Assembly (NCBI GenBank): GCA_045650505.1 | Contig: JAZRRE010000004.1 | Coordinates: 1 to 34,313, forward strand | Source of the DNA: RGIG1681 sp045650505 | GTDB taxonomy: Bacteria; Bacillota; Clostridia; Christensenellales; UBA1242 | Direction of reading: 5' to 3' | Length of the DNA stretch: 34,313 nt | Shown here: piece after piece, positions 8,023-16,212 of the stretch | Numbering within the stretch: position 1 is the first letter of the stretch | Layout: every line of letters begins with the position of its first letter | Made by a program: the position numbers and the translations under genes | Notes under the pieces: model-generated | What the model saw: the letters and a program-made list of their open reading frames with translations, nothing else | The model's database searches: none | Told to the model about the DNA's origin: nothing

Positions 8023-8056
8023 AAGGTGTTATGTTTATCATAATACCTTTTATTTT
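8023..8056 (+). terminator. intrinsic terminator of prmC-prfA
   Basis: An 11-bp stem (8023-8033 with 8039-8049, one G-T pair) with a 5-base loop is followed by T-rich sequence. Its left arm is identical to that of the terminator after pfkA (22009-22042). Confidence 0.85.
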
Positions 8057-8098
8057 CAGCATTTACGTTAAGTTTTTGGGTTAAAATTAAAGTTGGTA

Positions 8099-8127
8099 TT
8101 TACAACGAAATTTATTTGTGATATTCT
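8099..8127 (+). promoter_or_regulatory. promoter of the first kinase-like gene
   Basis: TTTACA (8099-8104), a 17-base spacer and TATTCT (8122-8127), with TG at 8119-8120 giving an extended -10. The predicted start near 8134 leaves a leader of about 40 bases. Confidence 0.65.
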
Positions 8128-8174
8128 AATAAAGCAAGTGTGGCTTAAATAAAAATTATATTTTTGGATAGAAA

Positions 8175-9194
8175 ATGGAAGAGATTTTAAAAAAATTAGA
8201 AAGTTTAAAATATAATGCTTCAAGGTGTGAGTATGACTTTTTGCTTTTAGACTTGATACCATATTTGAAATATTTTCAATATGTTGAAGGTGGAGAAGGC
8301 AAAGCATATTTTATTGGAAAAGATTATGTTGTTAAAGAATATTCAAAGGTTGTTGAAAATGATTTGTTTGATAAATATTTTGAATCTTATTGCAGAGAGA
8401 TTTGTGATTTTTCAAAACAAAGTTTAACCGTTCCACAAATTTATGGTTGGCATAAAATTCCAAAAGTTATAATAAAAAGAAATCTTCCAAAAATTCAATA
8501 TAATTATTTTATTTTAGAAGAAAGAATTAAAGGCAGACCAATTTTTTCAGGTCCTATTGAAGATATTTTTCATCTATGCACAGACCTTTGTGATGAAAAA
8601 CAATTTAATAAAGTCACTGCAAATCCTTATCTAAATGGAAATTTATATAACGAAATTGCAAAAAGATATATTGATGACTATATCAAGATGAATCAATCTA
8701 TTGAAAGTTTGAGTGAAACTGAAATTGAAAAGTTTGTTATGTCGCTCTATCAAATGAGTGAACAGGGAGAATATAGTTCTCCTGATATGTATCCTTCAAA
8801 TGTTTTGCTTACTCCTGAAAATCATCTTTTTATGATTGATAATCATTTAATATTTAAAAGTGAAGATGTTTATTATAATTCGACACCACCAGAAAATTAT
8901 ACACTCACAGGTTTGTTGTTTTTATTTCTTTATAATGAGATGGTTGGTGATTTAAAAAATCTTCCATATTTTGCTATTGAAGGTGCAAGTTTTGATTTGG
9001 CGGGAAAGATAAAAAAGAATTCAAATGCTTGTGACGCAGCAATAAGAAAAATTATGAAAGTAACCAAAAAATGTATTGAAAAACCAGCAGTTATAAATAA
9101 AAATATTCTTGAAAGGTTACACTCTATGCTTAAAAATATTTTAGGTAAAGAAAGGGCGAAAAATATTATTGAAGAATTTGAATTGTGTAAATAA
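8175..9194 (+). CDS. unknown protein with kinase-like (APH-like) fold, copy 1
   Basis: A 339-residue soluble protein that I do not recognise as a named family. Residues match a kinase-like fold in order: a Gly-rich loop GGEGKAYF (39-46), VVKEY with Lys54, Glu75 in YCREI (alpha-C-like), a hinge-like ILEERIKGR (about 115-123), Asp204 and Asn209 in PDMYPSN, and Asp222 in MIDN. The D-x4-N spacing and the 13-residue N-to-D spacing equal those between catalytic Asp, Asn and DFG Asp in protein kinases. HRD and DFG themselves are absent, closer to aminoglycoside or choline kinases. It may phosphorylate a small molecule or protein; the substrate is unknown. The SD is weak (GGA 8 bases upstream). It is followed by its own terminator and a 339-residue paralogue. 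Confidence 0.8.
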   Translation: MEEILKKLESLKYNASRCEYDFLLLDLIPYLKYFQYVEGGEGKAYFIGKDYVVKEYSKVVENDLFDKYFESYCREICDFSKQSLTVPQIYGWHKIPKVIIKRNLPKIQYNYFILEERIKGRPIFSGPIEDIFHLCTDLCDEKQFNKVTANPYLNGNLYNEIAKRYIDDYIKMNQSIESLSETEIEKFVMSLYQMSEQGEYSSPDMYPSNVLLTPENHLFMIDNHLIFKSEDVYYNSTPPENYTLTGLLFLFLYNEMVGDLKNLPYFAIEGASFDLAGKIKKNSNACDAAIRKIMKVTKKCIEKPAVINKNILERLHSMLKNILGKERAKNIIEEFELCK

Positions 9195-9229
9195 AAACGC
9201 GTGTTTTAGAAACGCGTTTTTTATTTTTA
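9193..9229 (+). terminator. intrinsic terminator after kinase-like copy 1
   Basis: A stem AAAACGCGT-type repeat (9193-9202 with 9212-9221, 10 bp) with a 9-base loop is followed by a T-run. It separates the two paralogues into independent transcripts. Confidence 0.85.
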
Positions 9230-9261
9230 TGTGAAAATAACATTAATTTTTGAGTTTGATA

Positions 9262-9290
9262 TTTACAAAATCATAACTATATGTTATAAT
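9262..9290 (+). promoter_or_regulatory. extended -10 promoter, probably leaderless start, kinase-like copy 2
   Basis: TTTACA (9262-9267), a 17-base spacer and TATAAT (9285-9290) with TG at 9282-9283. The first transcribed base is expected at 9297 or 9298, which is the A of the start codon, and no ribosome site exists. The 13 bases ATATGTTATAATT recur at the uvrC promoter. Confidence 0.82.
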
Positions 9291-9297
9291 TATTATA

Positions 9298-10317
9298 ATG
9301 AAAAATGTGGCAAATATTGATTTAAATATGATGAACAAAGAGCAGAGAGAAGATTTTCTTAATGCTCTCATTTTGCATTTGAAAAACTTTGAATCGAAGT
9401 CAGGTTCGGAAGGAACGGCTTATTTTGTTGGTGACAAGTTTGTTATTAAAGAGTATGAAAAGAAAAAGGTTGAACATTCTAAAAATTTAAGTCTTGATTC
9501 GGTTTTTGATTTATATTGTGAAGAAATTCAAAATTTTGCAAAGCAAGGTTATGTTGTTCCTGAAATATATTCGTGGGTAAAAGCATTTCCAAAACGTGGG
9601 TTGTTTTCTAAATCTGCAGAACCAAAATATTATATTTTAGAAGAAAAAATTAATGGCAGAACATTATACATTCCAACGCTTCACGATTGCTACGGTTTGT
9701 TTGAAGATGTATGTTCGCTTAAGAAATTTGATAAAATAATCAAAAATCCTAGTGAAAATTTGAGTTTAAGCAAAGAGATTATTCGTAGTTTTATTTCTGA
9801 TTATATATATGCTAATGAGTGTATAGTGTCAATTTCTGATGATTATATGGATGCGTTTATAATGTCAATTGCTAATATGTTTGAAGAGTCTGAATACGGC
9901 GTTCCCGATGTTCATGCTTCAAATGTTATGATTTCTAGTGATAAATTAAAACTTATTGATAATTATATGATGATAAAAAGAAATAGTGAATATTTTAATT
10001 CTCAAACAGTTGAAGAATTTTTGCTTGCAAGAATAATGATTCTTTTTAGGTCAAATGAAAAAGTTTCATCTTCGGGCTTGAAAAATAAGTTATCATATTT
10101 TGGTGATAGTGAAGAATTGAGTTCTCTTATTGATGAAAATAAGTTTCTTTGTGAAGTTGCACTTGAAAAACTTTTAAAATCAATCAAAAGATGTTTAAAC
10201 GGAAAGACTGTTGAAAATAATCGAGCACTTCACACAGCATATCAAAGACTTGCAAGAATTTTAGATTATGACAAGGCAGGGAAATTAATAAGCATTGTTA
10301 ATGAAAGATATTTATAA
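9298..10317 (+). CDS. unknown protein with kinase-like (APH-like) fold, copy 2
   Basis: A 339-residue paralogue of the preceding gene, of identical length but clearly diverged. The same landmarks recur: Gly-rich GSEGTAYFVG (36-45), Lys51 in VIKEY, Glu76 in YCEEI, hinge-like YILEEKINGR, Asp204 and Asn209 in PDVHASN, and Asp221 in LIDN. All expected catalytic positions are kept, so this is not an obvious pseudokinase. Conserved segments are limited to the presumed active site, suggesting an old duplication with a different target. The ATG lies 7 bases after a strong extended -10 with no Shine-Dalgarno sequence, pointing to a leaderless mRNA. No in-frame downstream Met has a better ribosome site. 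Function and substrate are unknown. Confidence 0.8.
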   Translation: MKNVANIDLNMMNKEQREDFLNALILHLKNFESKSGSEGTAYFVGDKFVIKEYEKKKVEHSKNLSLDSVFDLYCEEIQNFAKQGYVVPEIYSWVKAFPKRGLFSKSAEPKYYILEEKINGRTLYIPTLHDCYGLFEDVCSLKKFDKIIKNPSENLSLSKEIIRSFISDYIYANECIVSISDDYMDAFIMSIANMFEESEYGVPDVHASNVMISSDKLKLIDNYMMIKRNSEYFNSQTVEEFLLARIMILFRSNEKVSSSGLKNKLSYFGDSEELSSLIDENKFLCEVALEKLLKSIKRCLNGKTVENNRALHTAYQRLARILDYDKAGKLISIVNERYL

Positions 10318-10347
10318 AATTAAATAGTTTTTATTTTTTAATTAATA

Positions 10348-10356
10348 TGTTATAAT
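10348..10356 (+). promoter_or_regulatory. extended -10 promoter, probably leaderless start of uvrC
   Basis: TGTTATAAT (10348-10356) with only a weak T-rich -35 region. The seventh base after the -10 is 10363, exactly the A of the uvrC ATG. No ribosome site is present. Confidence 0.75.
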
Positions 10357-10362
10357 TGATTT

Positions 10363-12201
10363 ATGAATCAAGCAGAATTGTTAAATAAGGTTAAAACAGA
10401 ACTTCCAGATAACCCCGGCGTTTATATTATGAAAAATATAGATGGCGAGGTTATTTATGTTGGAAAAGCAAAATCACTAAAAAAAAGGGTGAAAAGTTAT
10501 TTTGACGCAAGCCCAAAGCGTCCAAAAACTTATGCACTTGTTTCTAATATTGACCACTTTGACTATATTCTCACTAATAGTGAACTTGACGCTTTTTCAC
10601 TTGAGTGCAATTTAATCAAAGAACATATGCCAAAATATAATATTTTGCTTAAAGATGATAAGTCCTTTCCTTATCTTCAAATTGATATGAATGAGAGATT
10701 TCCAAGGGTTCAAATTGTTAGAAGACCAAAATCTAAACCAAATGTACTTATTTTTGGGCCTTATGTTACAGGAACACGAATTTCTGAACTTTTAAGCCTT
10801 ATTAAATCTGCATATCCAATTAGGTGGTGTAATACAAATTTTGACAAAAAGGCAAGAAATGAAAGGCCTTGTCTTCATGGATTGATAGGAAATTGTTTAG
10901 CACCCTGTGTTTCAGCAGAAAATGAAGATAAATATTTAGAAATGCTTCAAAATGTTATTGATTTTTTGAACGGAAAAACAGGTGATATAAAGAAGCAACT
11001 TAAACAAAAGATGGATAAGTTTGCAAGTGAACTTAAATTTGAAGATGCGCTTATTTGCAGAAATAATTTAAAGTCTATTGAAAACATTGAAAAAGAAATC
11101 ATAACAAATCTTGTTGGTGAAAAGAATATTGATATATTTGCAATTGCCGAGCAAGATGAGGTTTATGCTATTAATGTTATGATGATTAGAGCTGGCAAAA
11201 ATGTTGGGCAGGTTAATTTTGGAATAACTGAAGTTGTGGGTGATAAAAATGATTTGCTTCTTCAATTTATTTCAAATTATTATTCTTCGGGCGAAAATAT
11301 GTGTCCAAAAGAAATTGTGGTTAAAGATTTCAATGAAGAACAAAGAGAAATGCTTCAAACTTATTTGCTTAATTTATTTGGAAAAGTTATTAAAGTTACA
11401 ATTCCTAAAATTGGGCTTAAAGTTGAGCTATTAGAAAATTCATTGAAAAATGCAGAAGATTATTTGTTGCATTCAAAAGAGCTTATTGATAAGAAATATA
11501 AAATGACAGTTGATGCACTTGAAACTCTTAAAAATATTTTAAATTTAAAGAGATTGAATAGAATTGAGTGTTATGATATTTCGCATATTAGCGGAACAAA
11601 TAGTGTTGCTAGTATGGTTGTTTTTGAAAATGGTGAGCCTTCTTATAAAGAGTATCGAAAGTTCAAAATAACTGCAGAAATTGGCAATGATGACTTTGAG
11701 TCTATGAGGGAAACTTTAACTAGAAGACTCACTGATTTGATTGAGCTTAAAGAAAATTTCAATAAAAGACCAGACCTTATCATTATTGATGGCGGATTTG
11801 GTCAACTTAATGCTGTTAAAGAAATTATTAATAATTTGGGTGTTGATATTCCCGTGATTTCAATAGCAGAAAAAAATGAGGAAATTTGCACAACAAATAG
11901 CAAAGAAACCATTGTTCTAAAAAAGAGTGATTATGCACTTAAACTTATTCAAAGAATAAGAGATGAAGCACACAGATTTGCAATAACATTCCACAGAGAA
12001 CTTCGTGGAAAATCTCTCAAAAGTGCGCTTTTAGACATTGAAGGTGTTGGAAAGGTTAAAGTTCAGGCATTAATCAAGCACTTTAAGTCAGTTGATGCAA
12101 TTTCAAAAGCAAGTGAAAACGACCTTATGAAAGTGGAAGGTATTGGAAAGGAACACGCTAAAACTATATTTAACTATTTTCATAAAGATATTACAAAATA
12201 A
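10363..12201 (+). CDS. uvrC: excinuclease ABC subunit C
   Basis: The nuclease of nucleotide excision repair, making both incisions around a UvrB-bound lesion. The 612-residue protein has the N-terminal GIY-YIG nuclease (GVY at 19-21, YVG at 32-34, catalytic Arg42 and Glu81) and a UVR motif for UvrB contact at about 205-240. The C-terminal RNase H-like nuclease has ECYDISHISG and IIDGGFGQLN, followed by two helix-hairpin-helix motifs (about 560-605). The start at 10363 is immediately downstream of an extended -10, so the message appears leaderless. The next gene begins 9 bases after the stop and is likely co-transcribed. The usual uvrC-hprK neighbourhood is not present. Confidence 0.97.
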   Translation: MNQAELLNKVKTELPDNPGVYIMKNIDGEVIYVGKAKSLKKRVKSYFDASPKRPKTYALVSNIDHFDYILTNSELDAFSLECNLIKEHMPKYNILLKDDKSFPYLQIDMNERFPRVQIVRRPKSKPNVLIFGPYVTGTRISELLSLIKSAYPIRWCNTNFDKKARNERPCLHGLIGNCLAPCVSAENEDKYLEMLQNVIDFLNGKTGDIKKQLKQKMDKFASELKFEDALICRNNLKSIENIEKEIITNLVGEKNIDIFAIAEQDEVYAINVMMIRAGKNVGQVNFGITEVVGDKNDLLLQFISNYYSSGENMCPKEIVVKDFNEEQREMLQTYLLNLFGKVIKVTIPKIGLKVELLENSLKNAEDYLLHSKELIDKKYKMTVDALETLKNILNLKRLNRIECYDISHISGTNSVASMVVFENGEPSYKEYRKFKITAEIGNDDFESMRETLTRRLTDLIELKENFNKRPDLIIIDGGFGQLNAVKEIINNLGVDIPVISIAEKNEEICTTNSKETIVLKKSDYALKLIQRIRDEAHRFAITFHRELRGKSLKSALLDIEGVGKVKVQALIKHFKSVDAISKASENDLMKVEGIGKEHAKTIFNYFHKDITK

Positions 12202-12210
12202 AGGGGCAAA

Positions 12211-12519
12211 ATGATGCAAGATGTTAAAGTTGTGACAATTTGTGGAAGTATGCGATTTTCAGCAGAAATGCAAAGAGTTGCAAGAGATTTAGAAAAGAAG
12301 TATGGCTGGTGTGTTATTCAATGTGTTTATGATTTAGACAAAGAAACAACAACCAACGAAGAAATGGAAAGGATTGTTACTGCACACTATAAAAAAATTG
12401 ATGTTTCAGATGCGATTTATGTTGTGAATGTAGGTGGATATATGGGAAATTCAACACAAAATGAAATTAATTATGCAATTTCAAAGGGAAAAGAAATTTA
12501 TTATTTAGAAGAAATTTAA
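12211..12519 (+). CDS. nucleoside 2-deoxyribosyltransferase-like protein
   Basis: A 102-residue protein starting with a beta-strand plus glycine turn (VVTICGSMRF), then an alternating alpha/beta pattern ending in IYVVNVGGYMGNSTQNEINYA. This resembles the nucleoside 2-deoxyribosyltransferase / DUF4406-like Rossmann-type fold, in which an Asn-Glu near the end acts in catalysis. Family members act on nucleosides or nucleotides; the actual substrate is not known. Two start codons are adjacent (12211 and 12214); AGGGG at 12202-12206 serves either. It follows uvrC by 9 bases, suggesting one transcript, and is followed by a terminator. Confidence 0.8.
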   Translation: MMQDVKVVTICGSMRFSAEMQRVARDLEKKYGWCVIQCVYDLDKETTTNEEMERIVTAHYKKIDVSDAIYVVNVGGYMGNSTQNEINYAISKGKEIYYLEEI

Positions 12520-12546
12520 AAGGCAAAATTTATTGCCTTTTTTTAT
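12518..12546 (+). terminator. intrinsic terminator of uvrC operon
   Basis: An 8-bp perfect stem AAAGGCAA (12519-12526) / TTGCCTTT (12533-12540) with a 6-base loop and a T-run. It begins at the stop codon of the preceding gene. Confidence 0.88.
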
Positions 12547-12582
12547 TTTCATAAAATTTAAGAAAAATTCATAAAATTTTAT

Positions 12583-13722
12583 ATGAAAAAAATTAAGAAT
12601 TTGAAAAGTGTTTTATTTCGAACTTTTGTTGTGGTGTTGGTGATTGTGATGATTGTGTTTTTGCCAACTGTGAAATTAAAACAAAATCAAGATTTAGAGA
12701 ATATTTATGGTGTGTTTTTAGGCAATAAGAGCAAATATCAAGGAATTCTTGAGATATGGAATATAGACTCTTTTGAGGGTGGAAATAAGTCTAAAACAAG
12801 TCTTTTAAATGAAATTACAAAGGAATATCAAAAAACAAACAAAGGTGTTTATTTTATGGTTAGAAATTTGACCGAAAATGAAAGTTTGTCATTGGCAAAG
12901 AATGGAGAAATTCCTGATTTAATTTCCTGTTCTTATGGTGTGGCTGAAAAATTAAAAAGTTATATTCAAAGGTATTCTAATTTTGATGATTCGAATTTTG
13001 AAAATGGGGCAAAAACACTAATGAATTCAAATGATGCAGCTGTTGCAATTCCTTGGTGTAAAGGAGCTTATTTTTTAATTTCTACAAGAGATAAACTTGA
13101 AAGGGCAAAAGTTGAAAATACCGATAAAGTTAAACTTTCAAGCATAGTATTTTCTTCAGGATATGTGGTTAATGGTAAAAAGAATGATAGAATTGTCTAT
13201 TCGCTTGCTGCTGGTGGTTATAAATATTTGATGCCACAAACAGCATTTAAAACATATACTAATAGAGAAGTGGATTTAGTTTCAAAATATTCGTGCGGTG
13301 AAAACTTAAATAATAAAACACCATATACGGCATATTGTGAATTTGTTGCTGATAATAGTGTGATATTATTAGGCACGCAAAGAGATTTTTTTAGAATGAA
13401 AAATCGTGAAGTGTGTGGCAAAGTTTCAGATTTAATTGTTGAGCAGGTTTTTGGTTTTACCGACTTGATTCAGTTTATGATGCTTGGCAAAAACCTTTCA
13501 GGTGAAAAGAGAACTGTTGCAGAAGATTTTGTTAAATTTTTAACAGGGGAAAAGGCACAAAATATTATTTTGAAATCTGGTTTATTTTCAGTTATAAATT
13601 TGGCATCTAATGATGATAAAATGGGTACTATGCAAAACATAATACCTCAAAATTTCAGCGATTACGTTGCACCGAAAGTTTTTATTTCTGAAAACGAAAT
13701 TAAAGCTCTTCAAAAATTTTAA
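12583..13722 (+). CDS. membrane-anchored extracellular solute-binding-like protein
   Basis: A 379-residue protein with one N-terminal membrane segment (about 11-29) preceded by Lys/Arg residues, and no lipobox Cys, so it is probably anchored and faces outward. After the anchor, GILEIWNIDSFEGG (54-67) resembles the first strand of family 1 extracellular solute-binding proteins. Later KFLTGEKAQNIILKSGLFSV matches the typical SBP C-terminal helix. No permease or ATPase adjoins it, so a transport role is uncertain; a sensing or cell-envelope role is possible next to murB. No ribosome site is seen. TAAAAT at 12572-12577 is close enough to suggest another near-leaderless start, with weak -35 support. 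A repeated TTCATAAAATTT occurs twice just upstream. Confidence 0.75.
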   Translation: MKKIKNLKSVLFRTFVVVLVIVMIVFLPTVKLKQNQDLENIYGVFLGNKSKYQGILEIWNIDSFEGGNKSKTSLLNEITKEYQKTNKGVYFMVRNLTENESLSLAKNGEIPDLISCSYGVAEKLKSYIQRYSNFDDSNFENGAKTLMNSNDAAVAIPWCKGAYFLISTRDKLERAKVENTDKVKLSSIVFSSGYVVNGKKNDRIVYSLAAGGYKYLMPQTAFKTYTNREVDLVSKYSCGENLNNKTPYTAYCEFVADNSVILLGTQRDFFRMKNREVCGKVSDLIVEQVFGFTDLIQFMMLGKNLSGEKRTVAEDFVKFLTGEKAQNIILKSGLFSVINLASNDDKMGTMQNIIPQNFSDYVAPKVFISENEIKALQKF

Positions 13723-13742
13723 GATAAAAATAGGGCTGTTAT

Positions 13743-14669
13743 ATGGATAAGTTTAAGCAGTTTTTGATTAATAATAAATTTGAATTTTATATAGATTTTG
13801 ACATATCTCAAATATCATCAATGAAAATTGGCAAAAAAGTAAAACTTGTAGTTTTTCCAAAAACTATTTGTGAGTTTGAAAAATTGATGTTAAAAATTTA
13901 TCGAACAAAAGAGAAATTTAAAGTTTTTGGAAATTTAAGTAATGTTTTGATTATTGATGATGAAAATTGTGTATTTGTGATAACTTCTAAAATGAATGAG
14001 GAAATAGAAATCAAGGGGAATGAAGTTAGAGTTTCTTCAGGGGTGCTGCTTCCAAAGTTTTGTGAAGTGGTGAGAAAAAACGGACTTAAAGGTATTGAGG
14101 GACTTATCGGTGTTCCAGCAAGTATTGGTGGAGCTATTATGAATAATGCGGGTGCTTTTGGTTATTCTATTTCACAATATTTAGAAAAAGTTAAAGTGTT
14201 TTCAGATGGCGAAATTTTTGATATTTTGAAATCTGAAATCAAATTTATGCACCACTCATCAAATTTAAAGAGATTTGTTATTTTAGAAGCTACTTTTTTG
14301 TTTGAAAATGAAAATGAGTATGATATAATTAACTTGACAAATAAGTTTACTTATTTGAGGGGAAAGACTCAACCTCTTGGATTATCTTTGGGTTCAGTTT
14401 TCAAAAAAGTTAATGGAAAGTCCGCTGGTTTTTATATTGAAAGGTCCGGTCTTAAAGGTTTTCGAATTGGCGGAATTATGGTTTCAAATAAACACGCCAA
14501 CTTTTTTGTAAATGACAAGGGTGGTTCAGTTACTGATTTTTTAAGGCTTCTTTGCTATGTGCAGGTGCAAGTTGAAAAACAGTTTGGGGTTTGGCTTATT
14601 CCTGAAATTGAAAAAGTAGGTGATTTTAATGAAACTTTTAGCCGACCTTCATACTCATTCGAAGTATAG
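13743..14669 (+). CDS. murB: UDP-N-acetylenolpyruvoylglucosamine reductase (MurB), divergent
   Basis: A FAD enzyme completing UDP-MurNAc synthesis for peptidoglycan. The 308-residue type II-like protein keeps VPASIGGAIMNNAGAFG (FAD domain), the proton-donor Ser218 in LGSVFKK, GLKGFRIGG, SNKHANFFVN and Glu288 in IPEIEKVG. Unusual changes: the FGYRxS motif, whose Arg binds substrate (R159 in E. coli), reads FMHHSS, with His171 in the Arg position. The flavin loop GxGSN reads GNLSN (63-67). The active-site Ser and Glu remain, so it may work with altered kinetics. A weak ribosome site AGGG lies 8 bases before the start. The 3' end overlaps the PHP gene by 41 bases. Confidence 0.9.
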   Translation: MDKFKQFLINNKFEFYIDFDISQISSMKIGKKVKLVVFPKTICEFEKLMLKIYRTKEKFKVFGNLSNVLIIDDENCVFVITSKMNEEIEIKGNEVRVSSGVLLPKFCEVVRKNGLKGIEGLIGVPASIGGAIMNNAGAFGYSISQYLEKVKVFSDGEIFDILKSEIKFMHHSSNLKRFVILEATFLFENENEYDIINLTNKFTYLRGKTQPLGLSLGSVFKKVNGKSAGFYIERSGLKGFRIGGIMVSNKHANFFVNDKGGSVTDFLRLLCYVQVQVEKQFGVWLIPEIEKVGDFNETFSRPSYSFEV

Positions 14670-16125
14670 TAGATTTTTTCATGGTAAAAATACCATAGAG
14701 CAAATGGCAATAACCGCAAACGAACTAGGACTTGTTGAGATTGCGATTACTGACCATAGTTTTAAGCATTTTTTTGGAACTAATATAGTTAAGCTTTTAA
14801 AAGCACGTGAAGAAATTGATGAAATAAATAAATGGTCAAAAACCAAAGTTTTGCTTGGTATTGAAGCTGATATTATTGCAGAAGATGGAACTCTTGATAT
14901 TGATGAAGATGTGATTTCATTAATTGATATTTTGGTTATTGGTTATCACCGAATGATTAAGACGGATTTTGCAGGTTTCTTTGGAACTCAAAAGAAAGAT
15001 AAAAGCTCAATTGCAAAGGCAACAAGGGCGTTTTTGAATGCGATTGAAAAATATCCCGTTACTATTGTTTCTCATTTAGATTCTGTTTTAAAAACCGACC
15101 TTTATAAAATTGGAAAAGCTTGTGCTCTTAAAGGGGTTATGGTTGAAATTAACAACCGCCACTGCAAGTGGACAGATGAACAAGTTCACGAACTTATTGC
15201 AAGTGGCTGTATGTTTGTGCTTTCATCTGATGCACATAGAAGAGAAGATGTTGGCGTTGTAAACAATGCAATGAAAATTGTGAAAAAATATAATATTCCT
15301 AGAGAACTTATCGCAAATATTGAACTTGAAGAAAGTGAAAAAACTGATGATGATAGAGAAATCGAAGGGTATTACGGAATCTATCAAGCTAAACAAAAAG
15401 CAAAAGAAGAAAGAGAAGCTAGACTTGAAGAAATTAGAAAAACAGAGTTCACTAACGACCTTTCTGATGAAATGGAAAGAAAACTTCGTCAAATTGCAAA
15501 AGAAAAAGGATTGCATTATGAAGAAATGCCTGATGAAGAAGATTTATTTGATGAATATCAAAAGTTTAGAACAACATTTTCTGAAACTGAAGAACTTATT
15601 AAGAGTGCTAGAGAGTATTTAAATGAAAACACTAGAAATGAGTTTGATACACAAAATGAAAAAGTTGATGATGATTCATTTGTGAAAGAAGAAACTAAAG
15701 TTGATGATGCCGAAACGTTTAATTTGTTTGAGCAAGATGAAAGTTTTGTAAAAACTGAAGAACAAAATGTTGAAACTCAAGCACCACAACCAGCTCAATC
15801 TGTTGAACTTTCTGAAGATGATAAAGTGCTTAACATTCTTCAAAAGAAAAATACAACGGTGGTTTCAAAACCTGAAGCATCAAAGCCGACAGCAAAATCA
15901 CATCTTATTCGTAGTGGGGTTGATGTTGTTAAAAACACAGCAATAAAAGCACCAGAAAAAGCAGACCCAACCAAAAATGGAAGGTCTTTAGAATCATTTA
16001 TGGAATCTATCAAAGAAGAACCAAAGGTTAACGATAAGAAAGAAGAACCAAAAACACCAAAAACCGTTAACAAGAAAGGCAGGGGTGGTGTGTTTATTGG
16101 AACTATTGAAGATGATAACAACTAG
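14629..16125 (+). CDS. PHP-domain phosphoesterase with long charged C-terminal tail
   Basis: A 498-residue protein. Residues 1-235 form a PHP metal-dependent phosphoesterase: His8 and His10 (DLHTHS), Asp42-His43 (TDH), Glu79, His107, His149, Asp201 and His203 are the expected metal ligands, all present. PHP proteins beside murB in Clostridia are typically only about this domain in length. Here some 260 further residues follow, rich in Glu, Lys, Asp, Ser, Thr and Pro, with no hydrophobic core apart from a possible coiled coil (about 250-300). The tail ends with GRGGVFIGTIEDD, a short conserved-looking peptide. The start chosen at 14629 follows TAGGTG at 14617-14622; GTG at 14620 is an alternative. 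It overlaps murB and ends with a terminator. Confidence 0.88.
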   Translation: MKLLADLHTHSKYSRFFHGKNTIEQMAITANELGLVEIAITDHSFKHFFGTNIVKLLKAREEIDEINKWSKTKVLLGIEADIIAEDGTLDIDEDVISLIDILVIGYHRMIKTDFAGFFGTQKKDKSSIAKATRAFLNAIEKYPVTIVSHLDSVLKTDLYKIGKACALKGVMVEINNRHCKWTDEQVHELIASGCMFVLSSDAHRREDVGVVNNAMKIVKKYNIPRELIANIELEESEKTDDDREIEGYYGIYQAKQKAKEEREARLEEIRKTEFTNDLSDEMERKLRQIAKEKGLHYEEMPDEEDLFDEYQKFRTTFSETEELIKSAREYLNENTRNEFDTQNEKVDDDSFVKEETKVDDAETFNLFEQDESFVKTEEQNVETQAPQPAQSVELSEDDKVLNILQKKNTTVVSKPEASKPTAKSHLIRSGVDVVKNTAIKAPEKADPTKNGRSLESFMESIKEEPKVNDKKEEPKTPKTVNKKGRGGVFIGTIEDDNN

Positions 16126-16152
16126 GTCTGGTTATATAAATAATTTATACTT

Positions 16153-16186
16153 AAAAAATGTCAAACAATTTTGACATTTTTTTATT
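16153..16186 (+). terminator. intrinsic terminator after the PHP gene
   Basis: An 11-bp perfect stem (16155-16165 with 16170-16180) with a 4-base loop and a T-run. It ends the murB-PHP unit just before the whiA promoter. Confidence 0.88.
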
Positions 16187-16212
16187 GAATAAAATCTAAA
16201 AAACATTATAAT
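16185..16212 (+). promoter_or_regulatory. promoter of whiA-dnaE
   Basis: TTGAAT (16185-16190), a 16-base spacer and TATAAT (16207-16212). The predicted start near 16219 sits directly before the ribosome site AGGAG (16220-16224), so the leader is very short. Confidence 0.75.
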
